Below, one piece after another: positions 10,201 to 21,500 of a DNA stretch of 64,000 nt (its first letter is position 1; each line of letters begins with the position of its first letter). Both the position numbers and the translations under genes were made by a program. The notes under the pieces were generated by a model that did no database searches, was not told where the DNA came from, and saw only the letters and a program-made list of their open reading frames with translations. Origin of the DNA: Halichondria panicea (taxonomy: Eukaryota; Porifera; Demospongiae; Suberitida; Halichondriidae); contig NC_087389.1 in the NCBI RefSeq assembly GCF_963675165.1, forward strand, positions 4,090,830 to 4,154,829, written 5' to 3'.

Positions 10201-12939
10201 AAGTTATATTACATGTACATGTACATCTACTGCCCCCCAGGCCATATAGTTTGGCTACCCTTTTGAACTTTACACGGGGAAACAGCCATTGTATGATTAT
10301 AATCAGAGAACATAGTTAATGTTGTACCTGTGTGTCTCCTCCTTGAGTAATTATTTCATACTTTCTTTTCCTGGATACCTACATACAGTGTGATACGAGC
10401 ATAAAATATAGCAATTTTAAAGCAATGAAAACGTTATGCGATTTTTTATTTAATGCGTTTAACCCTTTCCCGGCTTTAATTAAAACAAAATAATACAGAA
10501 TAAATACATGTTTTTCTTTAAAAATCCATATCTTATGAACCATACATTGAAATCACTCGTAACTATTTCCTACAGGTAGCCCAGACCCCGGGGGTACCAT
10601 GACATCATCATCGTTACCTAGCAACTGACCACCCCCAACTAATTAGCTATTGTTTACAAACATTCACAATTATGTACATAAACAATATTATACAAAGGCA
10701 CAAAGTGACTATAGACACTAAGTAAGTGTTCTCAATGTTCTCACGGTGACATAGTTCGATCAGGATCTGCCGAAACTTCTCTGCGAGGTCGTATCAGCAG
10801 ACGCTCTTTTCCCGGGAAACGTTCTTCACCTACACACACGTTTACAAGTTCAATGGTGGCTCATGATATCCACTGCTGTACTAACTAGCCTAAGCAAACC
10901 TATACTGAAGCTATCCTGAAGCTATCAGAATACAGTATGTTGTACAAATGCTACTCTAGACTTACCAGATCCAGAAACTTGGTCCAGCTCCTTCAGGCTC
11001 CTCAGGCTCTTTATTTTTTAGCTTGAGGTAGCTTCCTACCTAGCTACGATCCCAGTCACTGTCCTCTCACTCTACAAGGCCATAAGCATCGATATTCTCA
11101 CTGTCTAGCAGCTCTAGAACCCCACTGAGGTTGTACTACAAAGATCTTGAAGTCATCATCAAACGGTCACTTTTCTTTCGACCGTACTGCACTAAGCATA
11201 CCTCGAAGCAAGATGTTGAAAATACCATGTGAAAGAGCAGCTCAATGCGCATGTGCTGGTACCTACAGCGTGCGCATAGCTCCAACACAGCCTGCACAGC
11301 AAATTTTTGAAAAATCTCGGTCCGCTGGACGACATATGTCGTCCAAAGCCGGGAAAGGGTTAATATAATTATGTTTTTGATTAAAATGCTGCAATTCAAT
11401 GGGGATTGTCTAGAGGCGTTGAATAAAAGTCAATAATTCATTGTGCGATACAAATTTAAGCGACATGGTATCCGCTTGCATAGTTAGTATCATGCATGTA
11501 TTTCTACATAGCACTAAGGTACTAGACTGGCGGCGACAGCCCCTCGTGTACCGCGAGGGACTGGCAAACTGTCTATCAGTCACTCGTCTCAGCTGCAACG
11601 AGCATTGCAGCCTATCAGATTGCTCAACGTCATATTAGCCCTGTAATTGTAACCGCACTTACACTTCAGGGGATTCAGTGCATTCCATAGTAGCTGAATC
11701 TCATAGCAAAATTTAACCACATTATCTATAACGATATTCATGTTTAGTAGTGTCATACGATCTATTACACTTCCGCTGAGACGAGTGACTGATAGGCAGT
11801 TTGCCAGTCGCTCGCGCTACACGCTCGGGCGGCTGTCACCGCCAGTCTACTAAGGTACCTTGGTGTTGTCACCGGTTTCTATCTTCAAGGTTGACGTCTT
11901 ATTGGGATCAAGACAAACCTGTTTGCCATTCAGTTGATAAATATCCACCTACAGAGATTACAAAATAATTGAAACACCGACTCTGACTTTGTACACAGTA
12001 ATACAATGTATGTTAACAGCAAAGATTGACAATACGAATTTGGTGAACCAGAGTGATACTCGGGTAACTCATATGCCTAAAGCATAGCATTTTGAGTAGC
12101 CAGCAGCTATTTGTACTAATTTTAATACTCCATAAAACAGACCCCATTAGGGAACAGGCTCAGCCTTTTAGTCTTCGTTGGGAGGTTTTGATTGCCATCC
12201 ACATGTATGCTCTATGAGTCAACAGTGAATCTTGAATCTTTGCTAACTGTTTCTCCTCTACATGTAGTACATGCAAGCTTTTAAAGGCTGTAGGGGTGAG
12301 CTACACCTAGTTTTTTACACTGTGCAAATTAACGTACATCGAATTTCAGCAATAATTTTGGCTGATTCAGGACGTGTGGTTGTCTGTTCTGGGAGGTTCT
12401 TTTAAGATTGCTGGTAGGCGTACCGAGTTAGACTATGATAGTAGTTTCTATCCGAACGTGATTTTTGGCCGTTTTATAAGTGGGTGGTTGCTTTTCAGAG
12501 GTGGTCGTTAATGGAGAATTCCTTTTAATCTCTTTGACAGCTAGTGCTACACTGTACTGACATCATGATCACCCGGCTATAACTGACTATATATCGGTCA
12601 AGGGCATACCACACACAGAGTATATATAGCTAGAGCCAGTACTAGAGCTAAATATAACATCAGCTGAATAAACCTTTCCTCGGTTTAGCAGGCATTATTC
12701 CTCCCACAAACCAACAACGCCTACAGAGGTGTTCTTCATCCCCACATGACTGTGCCAGTACTGTGTACATGACATACAAGTACACATACACTGGATGGTA
12801 GCTGCAAGAGCACCAGCTCCCTCCCACTCCACTCCTCCTCCTCCTCCACAGAGAGAGTGCTCCTCACAGCTTCCTTCAGTGGTCCTTGGCCTGCTAATGA
12901 CTTGCGTTTCTTTGCTTTAGGGGTTTCTTGACTAGCCAT
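5524..12939 (-). CDS. POLR1G: RNA polymerase I subunit PAF49/RPA34-like (six exons, 174 aa)
   Basis: Exons: 12939-12790, 11948-11859, 9998-9953, 6345-6190, 5830-5784, 5559-5524. All phases agree. The product starts MASQETPKAKKRK, then has an acidic stretch and ELVLLQLPSS. Next come NGKQVCLD, TCVLVPSQKPGRLKAG, VCKCLSLQQLVEVP and GLKQRWKPFG, and it ends in a basic tail KKKSKKHSQK. This order matches the PAF49 (CD3EAP) N-terminal dimerisation region (ELWLIQAP, NGRHVPL, TLLAPSTEAGG, PPGLRPRFCAFGG), which pairs with the PAF53-type subunit. The long Lys-rich tail of mammals is nearly absent. Exon 3 could instead end at 9949, and exon 4 has a second acceptor giving a start at 6331; the phase-consistent choice is listed. 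Intron 3 (9952-6346) contains a whole opposite-strand gene. Intron 2 (11858-9999) contains two transposon remnants. Exons 1-2 and 4-6 are linked by homology order and phase, not by transcripts. Confidence 0.65.
6732..9636 (+). CDS. DUF5054-type glycosidase-like secreted protein (three exons, 823 aa)
   Basis: Exons: 6732-6851, 7226-8037, 8097-9636. The start MKWCVAISLLLIAKSASLSA is a signal peptide, so the product is secreted or lysosomal. The motif HLDVGY (His118, Asp120) corresponds to the HxDxG metal/nucleophile-region signature at the start of alpha-mannosidase-like (GH38-type) barrels, and RDVPGMT, MWHPGG and TDNSGPP fit the DUF5054 family as I know it. Length fits an intact enzyme; the substrate is unknown. 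Exons 2 and 3 lie in different frames. I join them through a 59-nt GT-AG intron (8038-8096, acceptor ACTGACAG). A 1-nt indel in the G6 run at 8033-8038 is the alternative. The gene lies inside intron 3 of the POLR1G-like gene on the other strand. Confidence 0.8.
7164..7213 (+). repeat. (AC)25 microsatellite next to a splice acceptor
   Basis: About 25 uninterrupted AC dinucleotides end 12 bases before the acceptor CAG of exon 2 of the DUF5054-type gene (exon begins 7226). The usual pyrimidine tract is replaced by the CA tract. Confidence 0.9.
10463..11359. mobile_element. piggyBac-like relic, 897 bp, TTAA-flanked
   Basis: Perfect 15-bp terminal inverted repeats CCCTTTCCCGGCTTT / AAAGCCGGGAAAGGG are directly flanked by TTAA (10459-10462 and 11360-11363), the target duplication of piggyBac-type elements. 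The minus-strand interior has short coding-like pieces, for example an acidic segment reading EDSDWDRS between stops, and a spliceable piece ending SADPDRTMSP near 10750. No full transposase remains. The element sits in intron 2 of the POLR1G-like gene. Superfamily assignment rests on ends and target site; that the interior is a transposase remnant is inference. Confidence 0.8.
11523..11849. mobile_element. Mutator-like MITE, 327 bp, 9-bp target duplication
   Basis: Inverted terminal repeats of about 75-80 bp start TAGACTGGCGGCGACAGC and end GCTGTCACCGCCAGTCTA. They are flanked by the 9-bp direct repeat CTAAGGTAC at 11514-11522 and 11850-11858. Long TIRs plus a 9-bp duplication are the hallmark of Mutator-like elements. 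The right-hand duplication is, on the minus strand, GTACCTTAG, exactly the first nine bases of intron 2 of the POLR1G-like gene. Confidence 0.75.
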
Positions 12940-13058
12940 ACTGCACTGAGTCCAGCACATATATAAAGCACCACGTGGTTTCAATCGGTAAAGATCAACA
13001 AAGAAACTTAAAAGGTCATCTTTAGTTGCTGCATGCTGTGGACAGGACATGACATGAC
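12940..13058. promoter_or_regulatory. Probable bidirectional promoter, POLR1G-like / BHMT
   Basis: Only 119 bp separate the divergent start codons at 12939 (minus) and 13059 (plus). The stretch contains ATATATAAAG near 12960 and the repeated GGACATGACATGACATGG near 13043. The two genes must share or overlap promoter sequence; no specific factor site is claimed. Confidence 0.5.
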
Positions 13059-15075
13059 ATGGAGCAAAGCGTAATGGAGCCTGATGCAAAGAAGAGCAGA
13101 AATGGTAAAATACAAAACAGAATCCGTTTTGCTTTTTATAGATCTGCCGTTATTATAAATCTACTGCATGAAATCTATAATATTTTGCTGGTGCCAGAAA
13201 AACCATCCAAATCTGGTTCTAACCATTGCGTTCTGTCTGGCATGGCAAGGATCTACAGTATAGGTATTTTGCGAAGCGCCTCAAAAATCGCTATAAATTA
13301 ATGCTCGCAAAACATTCTGGTATGCGTGTAGGTCTATGTCCAATTGGTCAATTCAACGTATTCGCTCAAACAATTATGGCAAGACATTTTAACTAGCTAT
13401 GATAATGTTCAGGTGAGTGGTCCTAGGTAGGCTATAGTTATTTAATAGGTTATCGCAATAGTTATATGATCGTTTAGACACTCCAATATGCCTCATTATT
13501 CCGCCTTTTAACATGCATATATGTAGGCTGAGGCTGAGATGGCTGCATTGAGGGGGTTGAGCCCCCCACACCCCTGGGCGTAGTTTCGTGCCTCTAGGAT
13601 CTGACAGATTCATTAATAGGCATTTGTGCTGCTATAATTCCAATGACTTTTGAGCTAAAATTGCATCAGAATCGATCTAAGGCCCTTAAATATCCAATTT
13701 TTCAGGGAGAGCATGCCCTGGACCCCCCTAGTTTGGCGTGCACTGAAGCATACGCTGCGGGGGCTTTGCCCATTTTCATTTTCCCAATTCCCCTCCTGCC
13801 AAAATCCTGGGTGCAGCCCTGGCCGCTTTAGTTAAAGTTTCGATATTCTGCACATAATTCTCTTCTCAGTCAAGTCTCTGGAGGAGAGACTGGCCAATGG
13901 AGAGAACATTCTCTGTGCAGAAGGTTACGTGCTGGCCCTGACCAGAATGGGGTATGTGGCATCAGGGGTATGGGTACCGGAGTTCTTGGTGGACCGTCCC
14001 GAGATACTCAGGAACCTCCACGTACAATTTGCAGACGCTGGCTCGGATGTGATCGAGGCCTACCAGGTCTGTAAACCCAGTCAGAAGCTTAGTGCATGTG
14101 TATAAGTAGTCTACAGTATACTGTGAATGCTTAGATTGTGAATGGCCAATTGCAATCCACTGCATGACCAAAGGCTATCGTTGTTTTGTGTATAGCATCC
14201 AGAAATGTCTCTTTCTCCTATTCCAGTATTTCATTGATCGTAAAAATCTAACCATGGTTGGCAAAGAAGATCGTGTGGAGGAGTACAACCGAGTGGCTTT
14301 GAGAATTGCCCGTGAGGTGGCCCAGGAAAGAGGGCTTCTGTTTGCGGGTGGAGTGGGAAATACCAACATTTTTTCTGATAAGACAATTGCTGACCCAGAA
14401 ACTGAAATCCGTTTGATTCATGAGCAGCAAGTTCGCTGGGCTAAAGAGGAAGGTGTCGATTACGTAATTGCTGAGACAATGAGCAATTATGAAGAAGCAA
14501 GAATTGCTCTTGAAGTCATCAAATCGTTTGACCTCCCTGCTGTCATCACTCTAAGTCCAATGGGGTGCAATAAAGACGGCATTGCTACAACTGTGGATGA
14601 TGTCCCGATAGCCACTGCCTGTCAGCGTTTACTGGAGCTTGGCGCTACTCTTGTAGGCAGCAACTGTTATAGAGGTCCCTCCACAATGATCAACATTATT
14701 GAAGACATTGTCAAAGTTGTACCCCCTGAAAAAGTGTGTGCACTACCTCTTGGATACCGTACGACCAAGGAGCAACCGACATGGTATGATTTAAAAGATC
14801 CTCTTTTCCCTGAGAATTTCCCCTTTACCGACGGTTTGAATCCATTCCTGGTCACCGAGAAAGAAATTGTCATATTCACGAAGCGTTGTATGGAGCTGGG
14901 CGTGAAGTACATGGGAATATGTTGTGGAAATATGGGAAGTCTCACGAGAGCCATGGCAACCACGATGGGGAAGGAGCCGTTTTTGAGCGCCTATCATGAT
15001 ATGGAGAAGCTATCCAAAGTGATGAAACACAAGAATGAACTTAGGAGTAAGAGATTGAAGGAGTATTCTAATTAA
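13059..15075 (+). CDS. BHMT: Betaine-homocysteine S-methyltransferase (three exons, 363 aa)
   Basis: Exons: 13059-13104, 13870-14066, 14227-15075. The product transfers a methyl group from betaine to homocysteine, giving methionine and dimethylglycine, in the cytosol. It is a (beta/alpha)8 zinc enzyme. Family signatures visible are an N-terminal ERLANGENILCAEGY and FADAGSDVIEAYQ, the first zinc Cys in VGSNC (Cys228), and the CC pair in GICCGN (Cys313, Cys314). The spacing is close to that in vertebrate BHMT. It ends soon after LRSKRLKEYSN, so the extended C-terminal oligomerisation arm of vertebrate BHMT (about 406 aa) is largely missing. That makes it a shorter BHMT or a close relative in the homocysteine methyltransferase family. 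Intron 1 (13105-13869) holds nothing recognised. Confidence 0.85.
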
Positions 15076-15565
15076 TAAGCAGCCTAAGAAACTTTTTTCT
15101 ATGTATAATTTATTTTTATGGGGAGTAACTTCACCATGAGCTTCTTGTTAATTGTGTAGGGCTACATAACATGTTTCCCTAAATAGTTGTATGCATGGCG
15201 ATTAGCTAATTCTAAGCTGTTACAGTCTTAGATTCAGTGACTGTTGTTGCTGTGGATGCCTTTTACGCTCATTGTTCACATTTAGGTGGAACGTTTGAGT
15301 TGATTTCGCATGCCCAATTATAGGAATTTAACTCTATTAAAACTGTTCCAGAGAATTCCTTTTCAATGATTCTCACATTTGAGTGTTCCATGGATGCATA
15401 GTTGACAATATAGTTATGGAATAATAATGGTGTTCTGTATTATTGTGCTCAATATCGAAATGGTATTGTCCTAGCTAGACTAAGTAGACTGGTCTACTCA
15501 GATTGTTTTGACCTTGTTTGCATCATCTTACTGAGAAGATCTTTACCACACATTGCTTGCATGCC
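15076..15565. other. Intergenic between BHMT and FBXO3
   Basis: Contains the BHMT 3' flank and FBXO3 upstream sequence. I see no additional gene, repeat or recognisable element. Confidence 0.5.
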
Positions 15566-18500
15566 ATGGCTGAAGCCAGCTCTTTCCTGACCCTCACCTG
15601 GGACCTTCATGACCTCATCTTCTCCTATCTCACTCCTCAGGACCTGTGCAGGTATGAAGGTGCATGGTTGCCCTAATAATTACATCAATATTGAACCAGT
15701 GGTTAATATAAGGGAATGACTCCCTCGCTACAATATCAATGTTTAGTGTATGGCCACTTTTTGCTCAGCATACGCTAATGTTACTAAGATGTATATACAG
15801 CTAATACAACTTGAGCCCGAGGGCAAGAGTTGTATTAGCAGTACATCACGAGGGCATGACATTAGATCTAATAGAGATAACCTTATTGCTGATTCGATTA
15901 CCGTAAAGCGGGTAATTTTCGTGGGGTAAAATATTCGTTATTTTCGTGGGCAGGCTAACCTCCACGAAATGTTATCGTAGGCATGGCTTATCTGAACGTA
16001 GGAATGTCGTTCAGCCACGAGACTAAACGAAATTTTTACTCACGAAAACTACCGTTTCTCGAGTTGAACGAATTTTTTACCCCACGAAACTTACCCGCTA
16101 TACGGTAATAGTATGGCTAAGAGTGCTATTAATCCCTTATTGCACGAGTAGCCATACTATTGATTGTTAATTGTTTGTGATGCAGATTAGGGGGAGTGTG
16201 TCAATATTGGAGGAGCTCAGTCACACAGTGCAATCAGTTGTGGAAGCGTCACTGTAGGAAGGTGTGGTTTCAACACGAGTGAGTCTATTATAATTATTAC
16301 TAGGTACGTATACACACACGCATGATTAGCCTCGCACAGAGTTGTATTAAGTACAATTTTAGGAGAAAGAAGGAGAGTAGACTTGCTAGAGAGTATAGAG
16401 AATGAGATTTGGATATGATTATAAAATAACAAATACATATTGATTAAACTCCTGCATGGGTGTTTATTTCATATCAAAGTCTGTAAAGGGCGTTTATGCT
16501 TATTCGAACAGGCGTTTATTGTTTTGTCTACTCCACACTCTTGCACAGCAGCAGTTATTATGCTCTTTTTGGCTGCTGCCACAGCTCTCAGCTTAAATCT
16601 TAAGTCGTAGGAGTGGTGTTTAGGGCTTGGCAAATTTTATGCTAGCATAATTTTAGGGAGACTTCTAGCAACAAGCATATTAAGGCACTTAATTTGACCT
16701 TCAGACCTGTAAGCACTAGCCACTATATAAGCAGGCATGGAAGAGTATTTTCTCTTTCAGCACAGAGGATTATAATCTATTCACTTTTTCTGTAATACTA
16801 CCTCCTTGGTCCCGGGCCGATTTTTTTTTTGAAGTTGAAAATACTACAACGAGGCTACGTACCTTATGTAGTGCTATCAATACAACTACAAATGAATAAT
16901 GGGTACAACAAACTGGAATAATAGGCTGACTTTTTGAAAAGAATAATAGGCAAAATAAAAAGCGTAATTTGCCAAGGCCTAGTGGTGTTTCTCCCTCTGT
17001 GTTGGTATCTCTCTATCTGCCATCATAAATAATATCTATTATTCTATGCTGCCATGCTTGTAACTGGTTCCACGTGCTAGTTCAGCTCCATCCACAGTGC
17101 CACGCCTCATGCATGGGCGATTATTTAAGATGGGGCGTTTATTGACAAAGACAGAGCTTTTACCATGGGCGTTTAAATACGGTATACATTTTTTGGTTAG
17201 AATCAGTCTCTCAAGAACTCTGCTATCTCTTTCTAAGGCTTTGTTCATACATGTATGAGACTCTTATACGGCTACAGCCTAAGCTAGCTCTTCCAGCTAG
17301 TACGTAACTTTTATTCTCTGCATAATTATGCCAATAGTAGATCAGTTTGGAGGTAAAAAAGATTAACCGAATGTAACCACACCCAATTCCGTGTTCCTGA
17401 AGCGTGACGTACATTCCTGAGCGTGACATACATACATACATATACAGAGATATGATGCAGTATTAGTTGCCTCGCGCTAAGGCGCTCGGCAATTATTAAT
17501 TTTCGCTGTACATTGTACATGTATATATATTGTATATGTTTTTTGATTAAACTTCCCCCTCCCATATCTCCCTTTTTCTCTTCCCCCAGACTGCCCTCTG
17601 ATTGTGACAGTTGGTACCAGTCATGGCTGAGAATGGCGAGGGAGTACGGTCGCTATATAAACTGCTACGCTGATGTAAAGAGGGCGTGGTGTAGGATTGA
17701 GGAGTTTTTGTTAGCTCACAAGATTGTTATAAATGTAGAACTCACTGGTAAGTGTGTACAGAGCTTATCTCTGTTTTTCTTTGTAGTGATGAAGTTCGAA
17801 ACAAGTAAATACATTACATCAACAGTATATAAGAAGAGAAGAGTGTCGAACTACCGATACCTCTACACAAAACATTGTGCACAATTTAATTACTCGCACG
17901 TGATAAGTATTGCTACCTTAACTATGTTAACTGTGACGTTTGTAGGGGTGTGGTAATTGATTAATGACATCTGATTCTAGCTATAGTCGTTCGTGTTCAG
18001 CTGCTCACTACACACTGATAGGCGCACAAAATTCATCTAATAGAGACAATAGTCAGTTGATCCTCTTCACTTGCACTGTTAATAACTGTTAACAAATTCT
18101 GTGCATTGCGTAATGGATGCACAAGCTTGCGCAAACGTCATCAATTGCGAGTTGCTCCACGTGCAATTGACTGGATGTCATGTTACCTTTTTGTGTAGAG
18201 CTATCAGTATAGCTCTTCTCTTCTTATATACTCTTGATTATCAGTATAGCTCTTCTCTTCTTATATACTCTTGATTATACTATAATGGTAGGTTTTCATT
18301 TGTGTACAAACCATGTATATACGTATACCAAGCTCGGAGAACATGCACTGTTGTACATAATTATGATCAGATCCAATTTATACATGAGAGACCAATCTTC
18401 TGACCTCATTTGAGTACGGGCAGTATACGTAGATATCTTAAACAATTGTTTCTAGCTATTTTTCACTGGTTAGTATGTACACAGAGCTTGTCACTCAAGA

Positions 18501-21500
18501 TTGTTACGTGACAACATGACTTCTCTGGTTTGCAGAGAAACGTACTGAGGATGAAATAACAAAGGCAGAGCAGGAGTTGGGGTGAGGAGATGCCTTAAAT
18601 TTCCATTTTCCACCTGTTCCCTTTTATCTGCATTATTATATCAAGCACGTAGAAAGTTTATGTCATGTTTTAATCCTCCCACACCCTCCCTTCCTGCAGA
18701 CTGACGTTCCCTGATGACCTGAGGCTATCCATGCGTTTCCATGACGGCCTCTCCTCTTTCCTGGGTGTGCTGGAGTTCTACTATTTCCAATCCATTCTCA
18801 CGCTGCACTCGCTAAGTGACCTGGTGTGTACTAGCTTGACCCATTAGGCCTTTTCTTTGTGTGTTTAGATATCTTCTGTCAGTCCGATAACAACACTTTG
18901 AGTGCCAACTTGTTTATACCGATAGTCTAAGAGCAGAGGTAAAAAATATTTGTCTGAATGTGTATGGGCGATCATACCACACAGTTGTCCTTATTACCAT
19001 TGTATTTAGGTTGAGTTACATCGGTCTGCGACGGAGGAGTCCTTCTATTGCCCCTCCCACGGGAACACTCAGTATCTGCAGATTGTGTCCGGGTGGCCAA
19101 ACAAGAACACAGCTGCTGGGTTGTTACTAGCCCTCCATGAGTGTAAGGAAACGCCCCCTGGTCATGTGATCTGGATGTCCACTGTCGTAAGTTGGTATGT
19201 GTGATTCAAAGTTATAGAGGATTGAAGCAAAACATGGTTTTATTGATCGTGTATATGGTAGTGTATACATGTAGGAAAGAAATGGAATCTTAAGTGATCT
19301 ATGTTTAAATTTCTCTAATGCACATAATTATTAGTCTAAGAGCTTCTGAAACAATCCTAGGAATACAGTGTGATACTTCTGCACATGTACATGTCAAGTA
19401 GTACATGTACCACACACCATGCATTCAGGGTTGGACGGAGGAGCCGCTCTTCAACGACCAAACAATAAACCACAGTGGAGTGCTCAAAAACTGCTCAGTG
19501 GGACTCATCGGAAAATGTTAGCGTTAATTTAGTGTTTGCTTAGTTGTTAAGTACTCGTTACATAATTACTACAGTACATAGGCCAGGCCTCACTTAGACA
19601 AGGTCATGGTTGTAATGCTCGGGCACACTATAATAGGACTAGACTACAATTATTGTCAAATCTAATTTTGCTATTGGAAGAAGGCCTTCTCAAAGTGTAG
19701 TATAATTACTATCTGTAAGTTTATAGCGAGCATTCTGTTTGGTGAATGAGGAAAATGTTTTTATTTTGGCGATCTTGCTTTGCTTCACATTCATTGATTA
19801 CGTGAGGCATGCACAGCTCCTATAGATCATTGGTAAGTTATCATGTAACTTGGTGATCCTCACCTACATTCACCAAATCACTCAACTTTCCCACTGTACA
19901 GCATAATTATACTTTTGAGTAGAGACATGATGAAGATCATTGAATAAAGCAATTCCATGCAGCCATGCTGTTCAAAGATTGGCTGCTTGACTGTGCACAA
20001 AAGCTGCCCTGCTATCCCATAATGCCTGACAAGAGACAAGCGTTCATCATGAGGTGAGTCATGTAACCCCTGCAAGGTATGGTGTGGGGGGTTTGGTTGC
20101 TGGATAATGAAGCTCGATTTACTAAATTACGTGCCCAATTCAAATGCTGTGGAGTGTCTGTCAGTATGCTGACTGCATATTTGAGACCTTATCTCACTGT
20201 ATATCTTCTATGAAAACTGTTTGTCATTAATTAATTGAGCTGTCATAGGTTTGTTTACGTAGCTCCGAAACAAGGCACAGTTTCTAGATGCACGTATTAT
20301 TGAAGCTTTGTCACTCCCTACGCACACTCCAGGTTCTATCGTGATCCCAGCGAAGTTGCTACCACAGGACACTTTACCATCCGAGTGGGTACCGCCCTGG
20401 ATCCATCCATGGGTACCATGTACCAAACCAATACCTCAGATTCCATTCCCATTCTGCCCCTACCCATTATCCCGTTACTGACCACTGGAGGGAGCTACGC
20501 CTACTGGATAGAGTGAGTGAGAGTGTGTGTAATGTGTGTCAGAAGTGATTAGAGCCAGGAGTGCACTCCTGTTGGAGCGTAGCAGCTATTCCCTATTGAA
20601 ATAGATAGCGTTCACTCTGTGAAATGCTTAGGTTATACCATATTACTAGAATATTTTGCAGGTGAAACCTTTGTGAATGAGCCAAATTAGCAAAAAAATG
20701 ACTCTTTGCTATCTAACTATTGCGTTCTGGCAAGGATCATGTGTATTTTATTCTTGATAAACCCTCACAAAAGTTTGCATAGTGTGATGGTCACAAAGCA
20801 TTCTAGTAATACGGTATGTTGTAGAGAGCAACCAAGTACAATTAGGTGGCAAGTTTTTGAATATGTGAAAGAGGCAGCTGGTTTCACTATGTGTGATCAT
20901 AGATTGAAGAGTTACAACTCTTCTTTTAACGCTTCAATCTATGATGTGATGTGTTGTTTATCGTATGCAGGATCAAGATGCATGACGACGCTCCCAAAGA
21001 CGGTGAGTTGCTACTTATAGTGACATATACATATCTTCTCAATGGTTAAAATAATATTTATAGTCTGATAGCAGCTTCGTCCATTGTCCATTGTGTGCCC
21101 TCAAATATGCTGAGCTATATACTATAAAAGTCTCAACCAATCAACAGGTTCATTTTTAGTATCAATGTACGTAAGCAAGTTTATAGTTTGCCTTGCTTAA
21201 GAATAACATACTATCCTTCTACACACGTTATCGTTGCCATGTTTCATTGCAGAGAGGTGTCAGCTTGTGAGCCGTCGCTGGGTTATCCGCTACGCTAGTG
21301 GGGAGGTGGAGTCTGTGGATGGGCCGGGGGTAATTGGAGAGACCCCTGTGTTTACCCCCGGGCACATACACCAGTATGCCAGCTGTACACGATTCATAAA
21401 TGAGGACTACTGCACCATGGAGGGTCACTACACCATGCGCTACTTGAATAAAGGTTTGTTTATAATACCTACATTGTAACATGTTTAATAGCACAATCCT

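Noticed and set aside
20706-21020. 104-codon plus-strand open frame
   Set aside because: It is mostly intron 9 of FBXO3 plus exon 10 in the wrong frame.
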